Below the pieces are notes generated by a model. It saw only the letters and a list, made by a program, of their open reading frames with translations, was not told the DNA's origin and did not search any database. From contig NZ_SIXI01000003.1 of NCBI RefSeq assembly GCF_004310865.1, forward strand, positions 124,001 to 188,000: 64,000 nucleotides of DNA, read 5' to 3'. The stretch comes from Aquabacterium lacunae (lineage in GTDB: Bacteria > Pseudomonadota > Gammaproteobacteria > Burkholderiales > Burkholderiaceae_C). The position numbers were made by a program, and so were the translations under genes. This document shows, piece after piece, positions 7,479 to 16,162 of the stretch (positions are counted from its first letter, which is position 1; each line of letters begins with the position of its first letter).

Positions 7479-10400
7479 CGAACTTCTCCTTCTTGAGGGG
7501 GCGCCACCTTGAACCAGGCGGCATAGAGCGCGGGCACGAACACCAGCGTGAGCGCGGTGGCCACCACCAGGCCACCCATGATGGCAATGGCCATGGGCCC
7601 CCAGAACACGCTGCGGCTGAGCGGGATCATGGCCAGGATGGCTGCAGCAGCGGTCAGCACCACGGGACGTGCGCGGCGAACCGTCGCATCGACAATGGCC
7701 GCCCAGGCCTGCTCGCCGGCCTGAATGTCCTGATCGATCTGGTCGACCAGGATGACCGAGTTGCGCATGATCATGCCGCCCAGGGCGATGACACCGAGCA
7801 GGGCCACAAAGCCGAAAGGTGACTGGAACACCAGCAAGGCGGGCACCACGCCAATGAGTCCGAGCGGGGCGGTGAGGAACACCAGCCACATGCGCGAGAA
7901 ACTCTGCAGCTGAACCATCAGGAAAAACAGCATCACCAGGAACATGACCGGGAACACCACGAACAGGGCCTGGTTGGCTTTGCTGCTTTCCTCGACGGCA
8001 CCGCCCACTTCGATGCGATGCCCCGCTGCCAGCCCTTGCTGGATGGGCTCCAGCATCGGTGCGATGCGGGCCGAGGCAAACGGCCCCTGCACCCCATCGA
8101 CCAGGTCGGCGCGCACCGTGATGGTGGTCTCGCGGTTGCGCCGCTGCATGACCGGCTCATCGAAGCCCGACTCCACCCGGGCCACCTGGGCCAGCGAGAC
8201 CGAGCCGCCCTGCGGCGACACCAGCTGGATGTCCTGCAGGCGTTCAAGCCGCAGCCGCTCGGCCCCTTCGGCCCGCACGACCACGTCCACCAGTTCTTCG
8301 CCACGGCGCATCTGCGTGACCGGTGCACCTTGCAACACGGTCTGCAGCACCTGGCTGACGTCGCTGCTGGCCAGCCCCAGTTGCGCCAGCTTGTGGGTGT
8401 CCAGCTGCACCCGCTGCACGCGGGCTTGCTCGCCCCAGTCCAGCTGCACGTCACGCACCAGCGGGCTGCGGGCCACCACCTGCCGCACGGCCTCGGCTGC
8501 GCGGCGCACTTCGTTCACATCCGGGCCCACCACACGGAACTGCACCGGAAAGCCCACCGGTGGCCCGAACTCCAGCCGCGCCACCCGCCCGCGCAAGGCG
8601 GGGAAGAGCTCGTTGCGCTCGAACAGTGCCATCAGTCGGGCGCGCACGGCTTCACGGGCCTGCAGGTCGCGGGTCATGATCACGAACTGGGCATACCCGG
8701 GGTTGGGCAGCTCAGGGGCCAGCGACAGGTAAAAGCGTGGCGAGCCCGCCCCGGTGTAGGCCGTGAAGAAGGCCACATCGGGATCCTTGATCAGCAGCTG
8801 CTCGAGCTTGCGCACCTCGGCCTCGGTGGCCTGGAAGGCGGCCCCCTCGCGCAGGCGCAGTTCGACCAGCAACTCCGGGCGCGAGGCCGTGGGGAAGAAC
8901 TGCTGCTGCACCCAGCCCATGCCCACCAAGGCCAGCACAAAGGCCACACCTGTGCCCCCCAGCACCCACCAGCGGCGCTGCACAGCCACCGTCACCCACC
9001 GACGGAGGCGACGCAGGATGGGCCGGTCATGCGGGTCCTGATGGACATGCCCCAGCGTGGCAGGCAAGAGCTTGACGCCCAGGTAAGGCGTGAACACCAC
9101 CGCCACCAGCCACGAGACCATCAGGGCCAGGCCCACGATCCAGAAGATGCCGCCAGCGTATTCCCCTGCGGTGGACTTGGCAAAGCCCACAGGCATGAAG
9201 CCGGCGACCGTGACCAGCGTGCCCGTGAGCATGGGAAATGCCGTGGAGGTGTAGGCGAAGGTGGCTGCCCGCACGCGGTCCCATCCCTGTTCGATCTTCA
9301 CCACCATCATCTCGACGGCGATGATGGCGTCGTCCACCAGCAGGCCCAGGGCGATGATCAGGGCGCCCAGCGAGATGCGGTCGAGGCTCCAGTCCATCAG
9401 GTGCATCACGATGGCCACCAGGCCCAGCACCAGCGGGATGGAGGCGGCCACCACGATGCCGGTGCGCCACCCCAGGAACAAGAAGCACACGGCCAGCACG
9501 ATGGCCAGGGCTTCGAGGAAGGCCCGCTCGAACTCCCACACCGAGGCCTTGACCACGCTGGGCTGATCGGCGTAGCGACTCAGGGTCACGCCCTGAGGCA
9601 GATTGCGCTGAAACTGGGTCACCTCGCGCTGCAAGGCCTCTCCCAGGTGCTGGATGTTGGCCTGGCGCATCATGGTCACCCCGATGGCCAGCGCGGGCTG
9701 CCCCTGGTGGCGCACCGTGAAGGTGGGGGGGCTTTCGTAGCCAGGTTCGACCGTGGCCACATCGCCCAGCCGAACCACCCGGGGCCCGACAGGCACCTGC
9801 ACGTCACGGACATCTTCCCAGCGTCGGAAGCCGCCCGACACCAGCACGTGCACACGGTCTTCCGCCGTTTCCTGAAAGCCCGACGGGGTGACCTGGTTCT
9901 GGCGGGCCAGCGCCTGCATGATCGACTGAAGTGACACGCCCTGCGCAGCCAGCCGCTGGCTGGAGAAGGTCACCAGCACCTGCTGCCGCTGCTTGCCCAG
10001 GATGTTGACCTTGGCCACATCGGGCACCGACTGCAGCCGCCGCTTGAGTTGCTCGGCCAGCTCCTGCAGTTCGGCCCCACCCAGGTCGGGAGACTGCAGC
10101 GCATAGAGCGTGGTGTACACATCGGTGTACTCGTCATTGAAAAAAGGGCCACGGATCTCGGGGGGCAATTGCCCACGGATGTCGGACACCTTCTTGCGTG
10201 CCTGGTACCAGATGGCTTCGAGCTCGGCCCTGGACTGGCGGCCCTTCATCCACAGGGTCAAGCCACCGTAGCCCTGTCGCGAGAAGCTGCGGATGTTGTC
10301 GATGCCCCCGATGTCCTGCAAGGCCTGTTCGATGGGATTGATGACGTGGTCGTGCATTTCGCGCGTGGTGGCACCAGGCCAGGCCACGACCACCGTCATG

Positions 10401-10543
10401 GAGGGCACGTTGAACTGCGGGTCTTCCGACTGACCCAGCTGGAAAAACGAGGCCACGCCACCGACGAGGGTGGCGATGATCAGGAACAGCACCATGGCCG
10501 GGTGCGACACCGCCCATGCCGACAGGTTGAAACGCGGGTTCAT
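7475..10543 (-). CDS. RND efflux transporter, inner-membrane pump (HAE-1/AcrB-like)
   Basis: A 1022-residue protein with full RND architecture: an N-terminal helix, a large periplasmic loop, helices 2-6 including the proton-relay motif GLLVDDAIIAVE, a second periplasmic loop, and the C-terminal helix bundle ending VFVPALYAAWF. It uses the proton-motive force to push substrates through a tripartite complex. It overlaps the adaptor gene upstream and the AdeT-like gene downstream by 4 bp each. The length and the PGATTREMHDHVINPIEQAL signature resemble AcrB/MdtB-like drug pumps more than CusA metal pumps. The substrate is unknown. Confidence 0.92.
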   Translation of the reverse strand: MNPRFNLSAWAVSHPAMVLFLIIATLVGGVASFFQLGQSEDPQFNVPSMTVVVAWPGATTREMHDHVINPIEQALQDIGGIDNIRSFSRQGYGGLTLWMKGRQSRAELEAIWYQARKKVSDIRGQLPPEIRGPFFNDEYTDVYTTLYALQSPDLGGAELQELAEQLKRRLQSVPDVAKVNILGKQRQQVLVTFSSQRLAAQGVSLQSIMQALARQNQVTPSGFQETAEDRVHVLVSGGFRRWEDVRDVQVPVGPRVVRLGDVATVEPGYESPPTFTVRHQGQPALAIGVTMMRQANIQHLGEALQREVTQFQRNLPQGVTLSRYADQPSVVKASVWEFERAFLEALAIVLAVCFLFLGWRTGIVVAASIPLVLGLVAIVMHLMDWSLDRISLGALIIALGLLVDDAIIAVEMMVVKIEQGWDRVRAATFAYTSTAFPMLTGTLVTVAGFMPVGFAKSTAGEYAGGIFWIVGLALMVSWLVAVVFTPYLGVKLLPATLGHVHQDPHDRPILRRLRRWVTVAVQRRWWVLGGTGVAFVLALVGMGWVQQQFFPTASRPELLVELRLREGAAFQATEAEVRKLEQLLIKDPDVAFFTAYTGAGSPRFYLSLAPELPNPGYAQFVIMTRDLQAREAVRARLMALFERNELFPALRGRVARLEFGPPVGFPVQFRVVGPDVNEVRRAAEAVRQVVARSPLVRDVQLDWGEQARVQRVQLDTHKLAQLGLASSDVSQVLQTVLQGAPVTQMRRGEELVDVVVRAEGAERLRLERLQDIQLVSPQGGSVSLAQVARVESGFDEPVMQRRNRETTITVRADLVDGVQGPFASARIAPMLEPIQQGLAAGHRIEVGGAVEESSKANQALFVVFPVMFLVMLFFLMVQLQSFSRMWLVFLTAPLGLIGVVPALLVFQSPFGFVALLGVIALGGMIMRNSVILVDQIDQDIQAGEQAWAAIVDATVRRARPVVLTAAAAILAMIPLSRSVFWGPMAIAIMGGLVVATALTLVFVPALYAAWFKVAPPQEGEVR

Positions 10544-11679
10544 GGATGCGCCCCCGAGCCCGTCGACACCTCGAGGTGCGTGTGGCTGCGCTCACGGGGC
10601 GCCACCAAGGTGCCAGCCACCAGCTTCTGCGCCCCCACCGACACCACACGGGCGCCCCTGGGCACGCCGTCCACCACCACCCCGTCGGTGGTGTGTCGGC
10701 GCACCACCACCGGCTGGCGCACGAGACGGTTGTCAGGGCGGCTCACCACCCACACATGGGGCGCCTGGTCCCGCAGCACCAGGGCACCGGCCGGCACGGC
10801 CATGGCCACGCCACTGGAGGCAGCCGGCCACCGCACTTCGGCGGTCTGTCCCCAGCGCCATGGGAGGGTCTGGCCAGCAGGCACGGCCAGGCTGTAGCGC
10901 ACCCTCACCTGCCGCGTGGGAGGCGTCCCCATGGGGGCCACCTCGCGCACGGTCAATGGCATGGGCTGGTGCGAGGTGGGCGAGCCCCCGGTCAGGACCA
11001 GCTGGGCCGCCACCTGTCGCGCCTGGGCCGCCAGGTCCTCCGGCAGGAAAACCTCGGCTTCGGCTTCACCACTGCGGGCCAGCATGAACATGGCCTGGCC
11101 CTCGGGCAGCACCTGCCCCACATCGGCCATGACCTGCAGGACCACCCCATCGAACGGCGCCTTGAGCACCGCATGGGCCACGCGGTTGGCCGCCAGCTGT
11201 TCGCCTTGTCGCGCTGCCTCCAGCCGAACCTGAGCCGCGCGCACCCGGGTGCGTTGTCGCTCCAGTTCGGCCGCAGGCGCCGACCCATCGACCGACAGCC
11301 GGGCCAGGCGCGCTTCATCCTGCTGCAGCTGGGCCAGTTCCGTCTCGGCGCCCAGCACCTGTTGCCGCGCGGCTTGCTGACCGGTGACCAGGTCGTCGGT
11401 GTTCAGCTCGGCCAGGGTCTGGCCCGCACGCACCTGCTGGCCGGCTTCCACCAGGCGCATGGCCACACGGCCACCCACCCGAAAACCCACCGGGCTTTCG
11501 ATGCGAGGCACGAGCACGGCAGGAAACACGCGGGCGTCTGTGTCGGCCACCGGCGTGGCCAGGCTGACCCACACCACGGGCACGGTGGCCGTGGGCGCTG
11601 TGGTGGGCTGGCAGGCGCCCAGCAGGGCCAGTGGCGCCAGGCTGCCCCAACGGATCAGGGAATGGACAGGGGGCTTCAT
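10540..11679 (-). CDS. RND periplasmic adaptor (membrane fusion protein), lipoprotein
   Basis: 379 residues. It starts at the ATG giving MKPPVHSL, followed by a lipobox LLGAC (about residues 19-23), so it is an inner-membrane lipoprotein facing the periplasm. Order of segments: barrel-sandwich strand (VGFRVGGRVAMRLVEAGQQVRAGQTLAEL), a coiled-coil hairpin with QQQ/LERQRTRVRAAQVRLEAARQG-type heptads, the second lipoyl half (ITAP-like LKAPFDGVVLQV), then beta barrel. It links the RND pump to the outer-membrane channel. It overlaps both neighbours by 4 bp. Confidence 0.9.
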   Translation of the reverse strand: MKPPVHSLIRWGSLAPLALLGACQPTTAPTATVPVVWVSLATPVADTDARVFPAVLVPRIESPVGFRVGGRVAMRLVEAGQQVRAGQTLAELNTDDLVTGQQAARQQVLGAETELAQLQQDEARLARLSVDGSAPAAELERQRTRVRAAQVRLEAARQGEQLAANRVAHAVLKAPFDGVVLQVMADVGQVLPEGQAMFMLARSGEAEAEVFLPEDLAAQARQVAAQLVLTGGSPTSHQPMPLTVREVAPMGTPPTRQVRVRYSLAVPAGQTLPWRWGQTAEVRWPAASSGVAMAVPAGALVLRDQAPHVWVVSRPDNRLVRQPVVVRRHTTDGVVVDGVPRGARVVSVGAQKLVAGTLVAPRERSHTHLEVSTGSGAHP

Positions 11680-13184
11680 GGCTGAGGCTCCGAAGGCAAG
11701 GATTGAACAGCGGCCGCATCGGCCTTGGCGGGGTGGGTTGGCCAACCACCCCCCAGGGCACGCTGCAGCTGGATGTGGGAGAGCCACGCCGCCTCGACCG
11801 CGTCGATGCGGGCCAGGCGCGCAGCCTCCAGGGCCTGCACCAGGGCCAGGCGCTCGGGCTGGGCAATCTGGCCCTCGGCATACAGGTGGGCCGCACGCTG
11901 GGCGGCACGTTCTCGCGCCGCCAGCACACGGGCCTGGTCTTGCGCGCGACGGGCCGACTGGCGGGCGTCCACCAGCGCCACCTCGACGTCTTCAAAGGCC
12001 TGGCGCGCAGCCTGTGCATAGCGGAGCTCGGCGCGTTGCAGCAGGGCGTCCTGGCGCTCGATGCCCGCCCTGATGCGGCCTGCATTGAACAGGGGCAAGG
12101 CAAAGGCCAGTGCAGACTCGTGAAAACTCACGGGCGACAGGTCCAGGCCATTGAGACGCAAGTCCTGGCGACCGGTCACCAGGCTCAGGAACACACGTGG
12201 CAGCAGGTCGGCCTCGGCCGACGCTCTGCGCGCCTGTTCGGCCATCCATTGGGCGCGGGCGGCCATGAGGTCAGGCCGGCGCTCCAGCAAGGTCACCGCC
12301 TGTCCCGACGGCACGGGTGGCGGCAGGTGGTCCCAGGGCAGTTGCACCGAGGCGTCCAGACAACCGGCCAGCTCGGCATCGGTCACGTCGGCCAGGGTCT
12401 TGAGCCGCCCGCGGGTGGCCGCCTGCAGGGTGTCCAGCTGCCGCTGCTGCGCGCGAAGCTCGTCCAGGCGAGCCGTGGCCGCGTCCACCGCCAGCAGGGA
12501 CTCCTCCCCTTCGGCGGCACGCCGTGTCAGGGCCTGCACCACCCCCGCCTGAGCCTCGGTCAGTCGCCCCAGGGCCTCCTGCCGTTGCGCTGCGGCCCGA
12601 TGCAGCACATGCTGCCGGCTGATCTCGGCCATCAACAGCAGGCGAGCCCCGGCCACACCGGCCTCGCTGGCCAGCACGTCCTGGGCGGCACCTCGACGGG
12701 CGGCCTGAGCCCGCCCGAACAGGTCCAGCTCCCAATCCAGGTTCAGCGACGCCTGCAGCGCTCGGGTGTCGGGGCGCCCCTGCTTGACGGGCGCCGGCAA
12801 GTCGGATGCCGTCGTGGCACGGGCGCCTTGCAAGGACAAGGTGGGCCAAAGGGCCGACCCCTGCGCCACCTCCCCTGCCCTGGCTTCCTGCACGCGGGTC
12901 AGTGCCAATGCCACGTCGTGGTTGCGCGCCAGGCCCCAGCGCACCAAGCGGTCCAGCGGTGCGCCACCCACGGCACGCCACCAGGCATCGTCGCGGACAG
13001 GCACGGGCTGCGCCCGCGAGGTCGCATCGCCAGCGTCAGCAGCGTCGGCCGTCGCCGAGGAAACCGATGTGAAACGGGCCTGGGCCAGCCAGGCCGCTGA
13101 TGCATCGTCGCGGGGGGCATGCGAACAACCGGCCAGCCCCGCCAGCGACAGCCCGACGGCCGCCCCCCATGACCCGGCCCTCAT
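11676..13184 (-). CDS. Outer-membrane efflux lipoprotein, NodT/OprM family
   Basis: 502 residues with a signal peptide and lipobox LAGLAGC (about residues 14-20). Two long alternating helical repeats typical of TolC/OprM channels are present, with the family motif LERRPDLMAARAQW preceding the first repeat. It provides the outer-membrane duct for the RND pump encoded downstream. The ATG at 13184 overlaps the stop of the upstream SDR gene (ATGA). Codon use and GC match the neighbours. Confidence 0.9.
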   Translation of the reverse strand: MRAGSWGAAVGLSLAGLAGCSHAPRDDASAAWLAQARFTSVSSATADAADAGDATSRAQPVPVRDDAWWRAVGGAPLDRLVRWGLARNHDVALALTRVQEARAGEVAQGSALWPTLSLQGARATTASDLPAPVKQGRPDTRALQASLNLDWELDLFGRAQAARRGAAQDVLASEAGVAGARLLLMAEISRQHVLHRAAAQRQEALGRLTEAQAGVVQALTRRAAEGEESLLAVDAATARLDELRAQQRQLDTLQAATRGRLKTLADVTDAELAGCLDASVQLPWDHLPPPVPSGQAVTLLERRPDLMAARAQWMAEQARRASAEADLLPRVFLSLVTGRQDLRLNGLDLSPVSFHESALAFALPLFNAGRIRAGIERQDALLQRAELRYAQAARQAFEDVEVALVDARQSARRAQDQARVLAARERAAQRAAHLYAEGQIAQPERLALVQALEAARLARIDAVEAAWLSHIQLQRALGGGWPTHPAKADAAAVQSLPSEPQP

Positions 13185-13981
13185 GCCGGGCCCCTGTCGG
13201 CGGTCATGCCCTGCATGATCTGCCCCATGATGCGCACACGCAGTCCGCGCGGGGCCGTGCCCAGGGACCAGCCCAGCACCTTGGCCAGCCACCCTGGTCG
13301 CACCGTGCTCTGACGACCCAGCGCCTTCAGGGTGGCCCGGGCCACCGCCTGCGGGTCGGCCGCCTGGGCCATCTGCATGCGCGCCCTCGCGGCAAAGCCC
13401 GTGTGCACGGGCCCCGGCGCGCACGAGAGCACATCCACCCCATGCGGCCGCCACTCAACGTGCAGGGCCTCGGCCAGCGACTGCACGTAGGCCTTGGTGG
13501 CGGCGTAGTTGGCCGAGCCCGGGGTGCCATGAAAGCCCAGCAAGGAGCCGAACAGCACGACCCCGCCGTGGCCACGGGCCTTCATGGCCCGGCCCAGGTG
13601 CCAGACCTGCGCCAGCACCGCGCGCACATTGACATGCACCATGTCCAGCTCGTTGTCGAGGGACTGGTCGAGCAAGGGGCCGGCACTGCCATGCCCTGCC
13701 GCAGCCACCAGCAAGCCCACCTCCAGATCGGCCACACCGGCCATCAGCTGCAGGTGGCCCGCGTCGGTGGACAGGTCGGCCGCCACCACACGCACCTGCA
13801 CGCCATGGGCGGCCTGGAGGGTGTTGGCCAGCGCGATGAGGCGTTCGACACGCCGGGCCACCAGCACCAGGTGCAGGCCCTTGGCGGCCAGTTCCTGGGC
13901 ACAGGCCCGGCCCATGCCGTCGGTCGCTCCGGTGACCACGCCCCAGGGGCCATACCGTTCGCGGAAGGTCTTGTCTTGCAT
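13181..13981 (-). CDS. Short-chain dehydrogenase/reductase (SDR)
   Basis: 266 residues. The Rossmann motif TGATDGMG is at about 17-24, NVRAV is the conserved Asn region, and the catalytic YAATKA (YxxxK) is in the second half. NAD(P)-dependent oxidoreductase of the DltE/YqjQ-like type ('SDR family NAD(P)-dependent'); substrate unknown. It is the first gene of the RND efflux operon and sits directly behind two palindromic operators. The linkage suggests that the pump substrate, or its detoxification product, is a carbonyl or alcohol compound; that is inference. The 4-bp overlap with the downstream NodT gene shows coupling. Confidence 0.85.
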   Translation of the reverse strand: MQDKTFRERYGPWGVVTGATDGMGRACAQELAAKGLHLVLVARRVERLIALANTLQAAHGVQVRVVAADLSTDAGHLQLMAGVADLEVGLLVAAAGHGSAGPLLDQSLDNELDMVHVNVRAVLAQVWHLGRAMKARGHGGVVLFGSLLGFHGTPGSANYAATKAYVQSLAEALHVEWRPHGVDVLSCAPGPVHTGFAARARMQMAQAADPQAVARATLKALGRQSTVRPGWLAKVLGWSLGTAPRGLRVRIMGQIMQGMTADRGPA

Positions 13982-13996
13982 GCATCACCCCACACA

Positions 13997-14042
13997 GTTG
14001 ACACTGTCAACCATGTTGGGCGATTTTGTTGACAGTGTCAAC
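13997..14042 (-). promoter_or_regulatory. Twin perfect palindromes (putative TetR operators) with promoter
   Basis: Two 15-bp perfect palindromes differing only at the centre base: GTTGACACTGTCAAC at 13997-14011 and GTTGACAGTGTCAAC at 14028-14042. Their centres are 31 bp apart (about three helical turns). Read on the minus strand, TTGACA in the distal copy works as a -35 hexamer, and CAACAT 17 bp downstream is a weak -10. The proximal copy ends 16 bp before the SDR start codon. A dimeric repressor bound here would block the whole SDR-efflux operon. The nearby TetR gene at 5794 is a candidate binder. Confidence 0.8.
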
Positions 14043-14075
14043 AGGGTGTTCCATGCGCCCTTGGACGCCTCTCGC

Positions 14076-14303
14076 TCACAGGCCCCGTGCGCGCCTCCAG
14101 GTCTCCACGTACAGGGCTTCCACCTTCTCCCGCGCCCAGGGGGTCTTGCGCAGGAACTTCAGGCTGGACGACACGCTGGGGTCGTGCGTGAAGCAGCGGA
14201 TGGGCACCATGCGGCCCAGGGTGTCCCAGCCGTAAAAGTCGGCCAGGCTTTCGACGATGTGCTGCAAGGTGGCGCCTTGCAAAGGGTTGTTCGGTTGGTC
14301 CAT
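14076..14303 (-). CDS. VF530 family DNA-binding-like protein (DUF2132)
   Basis: 75 residues with the family's strong signature: [47 protein letters not shown] and VEALY. VF530-type proteins are small, widespread in gamma- and betaproteobacteria and structurally HTH-like; their function is not settled. I prefer the ATG at 14303 because the conserved sequence begins right after it. A GTG at 14339 would add 12 residues of no visible conservation. It is monocistronic, between the efflux operon promoter and the Nit1C cluster. Confidence 0.8.
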   Translation of the reverse strand: MDQPNNPLQGATLQHIVESLADFYGWDTLGRMVPIRCFTHDPSVSSSLKFLRKTPWAREKVEALYVETWRRARGL

Positions 14304-14520
14304 GCCGGGTGATGGGGGCAGATCTTTCGGGGTCGTCACTGCGGGTGACGCTGGTGCTGACCTGCTTCTCGGAAGGGTTCAGGGTGCGCAAGGTGTCGCG
14401 GACCACCGTGAAGTATGGCACCGGCGCACAGCCGTGCCACTGCTTGAGCCGCTTCAAGCTACACAGGCGCGCGCGTCTTGGCATGCGAGCACAGACCCCA
14501 CGGCATGTTGACAAGGCGCG

Positions 14521-15828
14521 TCAACAAGGCGTGGCGGAGGCCGACCTCGGCGAACTTGTGCCGGCCTGCTTCGCGGGCAGGTGACGGCACTGCGCGGCAT
14601 CGATCTGCTCGGCCAGGTAGAGCGCATCACGCGCCACACCTGAAAAGCGCCCCGACCCCCAGGTGTGCAGCCAGGGCAGCCCGAGGAAGTACAGGCCCGG
14701 TTGCGAGGTCACGCCACGGTGGTGCACCGGCTGACCACGCCCATTGAACACCGGCGCATCGACCCAGGCAAAGTCGGGCTTGAAGCCGATGCACCAGATC
14801 ACGGCCGTGATGCCGGCCGCGGCCAGATCGAGCCGGGTGTGGTCCACGCTGGCCAGCGGCTGCCACACCGGCTCGTACACCGATGGCGGCGGTGCATCCA
14901 GGCCCTGCTGGGCAATGTGCCGGTCGATGGCCGCATTGATGCCGTTGTAGACGCGGTCGGCCTGGTCCAGCGAATCCTTCAGCGTGTCCTGAAAGGTCAT
15001 CACACCGTCCTGCAATCCTTCCAGCAGGCCGTGCAGCTTCATGCCTTGCAAGGCAAAGGCACGCAGGTCGATGTCCCGGCCACCGTCACGCCCGGTGACA
15101 TAGTGGTTGGTGTTGTCGCGCACGCCTTCACGCAAAGGGTGCTGGTCCACCGGCATGTCGTAGTAGCCCATGTCGGCCAGCCAGTCGACCACGTCACGAC
15201 CACGGTAAAAGCGCGCGCACCGCGGTGCATCGCCCACGGCCAGGTGCACTTGCTTGCCGGCCAGGTGCAGGTCTTCAGCGATCTGTGCGCCCGACTGGCC
15301 CGAGCCCACCACCAGCACGGCCCCATCCGGCAGCGCTTGCGGGTTGCGGTACTGCTCGGAGTGCAACTGCACGATGTGAGCCGGCAACCGCTCGGCCAGG
15401 CGCGGCACCACCGGCTCGTGGTAACCGCCTGAACACACCACCACCTGCCGCGCCGAGAACTCGCCCGCCGAAGTGTGCACGGTGTAGCCTGTTGACGTGG
15501 GCTTGACATGCCGCACGGTGACACCGGTCATCAAGGGTGGGTTGACCTTGACCAGGAAAGCCTCCAGGTAGGCAATGATCTCGCCCTTCTTCATGAAGCC
15601 GTGGGGCTCCGGGCCTGCGTAGTCGTGCCCGGGCAGCTTGCACTGCCAGTTGGGCGTGACCAGACAGAAGGCATCCCAGCGCTGGTGCCGCCAGGCGTGC
15701 ATGGGGGTGTTCTTCTCCAGCAGCAGGTGGTCGATGCCGCGCTGCTGCAGGTAATGGCTCAGCGACAGGCCAGCCTGGCCTGCGCCCACGACGATGACAT
15801 CGTGGTGTCGGGGTGGGGTGTGGGTCAT
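14521..15828 (-). CDS. nitH: Flavin-dependent oxidoreductase of Nit1C cluster (MSMEG_0569 family)
   Basis: 435 residues. The N-terminal FAD Rossmann motif is VVGAGQAGLS (about 13-22) and a second NAD(P)H motif is VVGSGQSGAQIA (about 175). The overall form is CzcO-like flavin monooxygenase. It is the last gene of the leftward Nit1C cluster, 46 bp after the MSMEG_0570-type gene. In Nit1C of other bacteria a flavoprotein monooxygenase is a constant member, and the cluster has been tied to growth on cyanide as nitrogen source. Start: the ATG at 15828; upstream in-frame sequence is not protein-like. Confidence 0.85.
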   Translation of the reverse strand: MTHTPPRHHDVIVVGAGQAGLSLSHYLQQRGIDHLLLEKNTPMHAWRHQRWDAFCLVTPNWQCKLPGHDYAGPEPHGFMKKGEIIAYLEAFLVKVNPPLMTGVTVRHVKPTSTGYTVHTSAGEFSARQVVVCSGGYHEPVVPRLAERLPAHIVQLHSEQYRNPQALPDGAVLVVGSGQSGAQIAEDLHLAGKQVHLAVGDAPRCARFYRGRDVVDWLADMGYYDMPVDQHPLREGVRDNTNHYVTGRDGGRDIDLRAFALQGMKLHGLLEGLQDGVMTFQDTLKDSLDQADRVYNGINAAIDRHIAQQGLDAPPPSVYEPVWQPLASVDHTRLDLAAAGITAVIWCIGFKPDFAWVDAPVFNGRGQPVHHRGVTSQPGLYFLGLPWLHTWGSGRFSGVARDALYLAEQIDAAQCRHLPAKQAGTSSPRSASATPC

Positions 15829-15874
15829 GGGTGTCCTCAGGGGGGCAGATGGCAGGCAGCGAGGTGCTGTGGGT

Positions 15875-16162
15875 TCAGGTGTCGAAGCGAAGCACTTCGA
15901 CCTGTGCGTTGTGCTGGTTCGCATAGGTTTCAGCGTGGTGCGCAATGGCCGACCACTGGTCCATGGCGCGCGAGCAGGCAAAGCCATACTTGGCCGCCAC
16001 GCGGTCACTGGCGATGGTCAGCGCCTCCTGGGTGCGGGCCAGGAAGTCAGGCAGGGGGTAGCGTTGACCCGGCACCAGGAAGTCCTGGACGACCAGCGAA
16101 GGCGAGTAGCAGGTGTGCTCCTGGCCATCGGGCCAGAGAACGGTGAAATGCATTTCAGGCAT
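15875..16162 (-). CDS. nitG: MSMEG_0570-family nitrogen starvation response protein
   Basis: 95 residues: MPEMHFTVLWPDGQEHTCYSP, then VPGQRYPLPDFLARTQ, then GFACSRAMDQW. This matches the small uncharacterised protein always found beside the Nit1 nitrilase in cyanobacteria, mycobacteria and betaproteobacteria. Its length and position in the cluster agree with the family. No membrane segment or signal is visible. Molecular function unknown. Its start overlaps the end of the glycosyltransferase gene by 8 bp, so it belongs to the same transcript. Confidence 0.85.
   Translation of the reverse strand: MPEMHFTVLWPDGQEHTCYSPSLVVQDFLVPGQRYPLPDFLARTQEALTIASDRVAAKYGFACSRAMDQWSAIAHHAETYANQHNAQVEVLRFDT

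Noticed and set aside
14038-14514. 158-aa minus-strand ORF over the VF530 gene
   Set aside because: Different frame from the conserved VF530 protein and compositionally abnormal.
14507-14525. GTTGAC/GTCAAC pair near the end of the flavoprotein gene as a third operator
   Set aside because: Arms are separated by 7 bp, not 3 as in the twin palindromes; it overlaps coding sequence and is likely chance.
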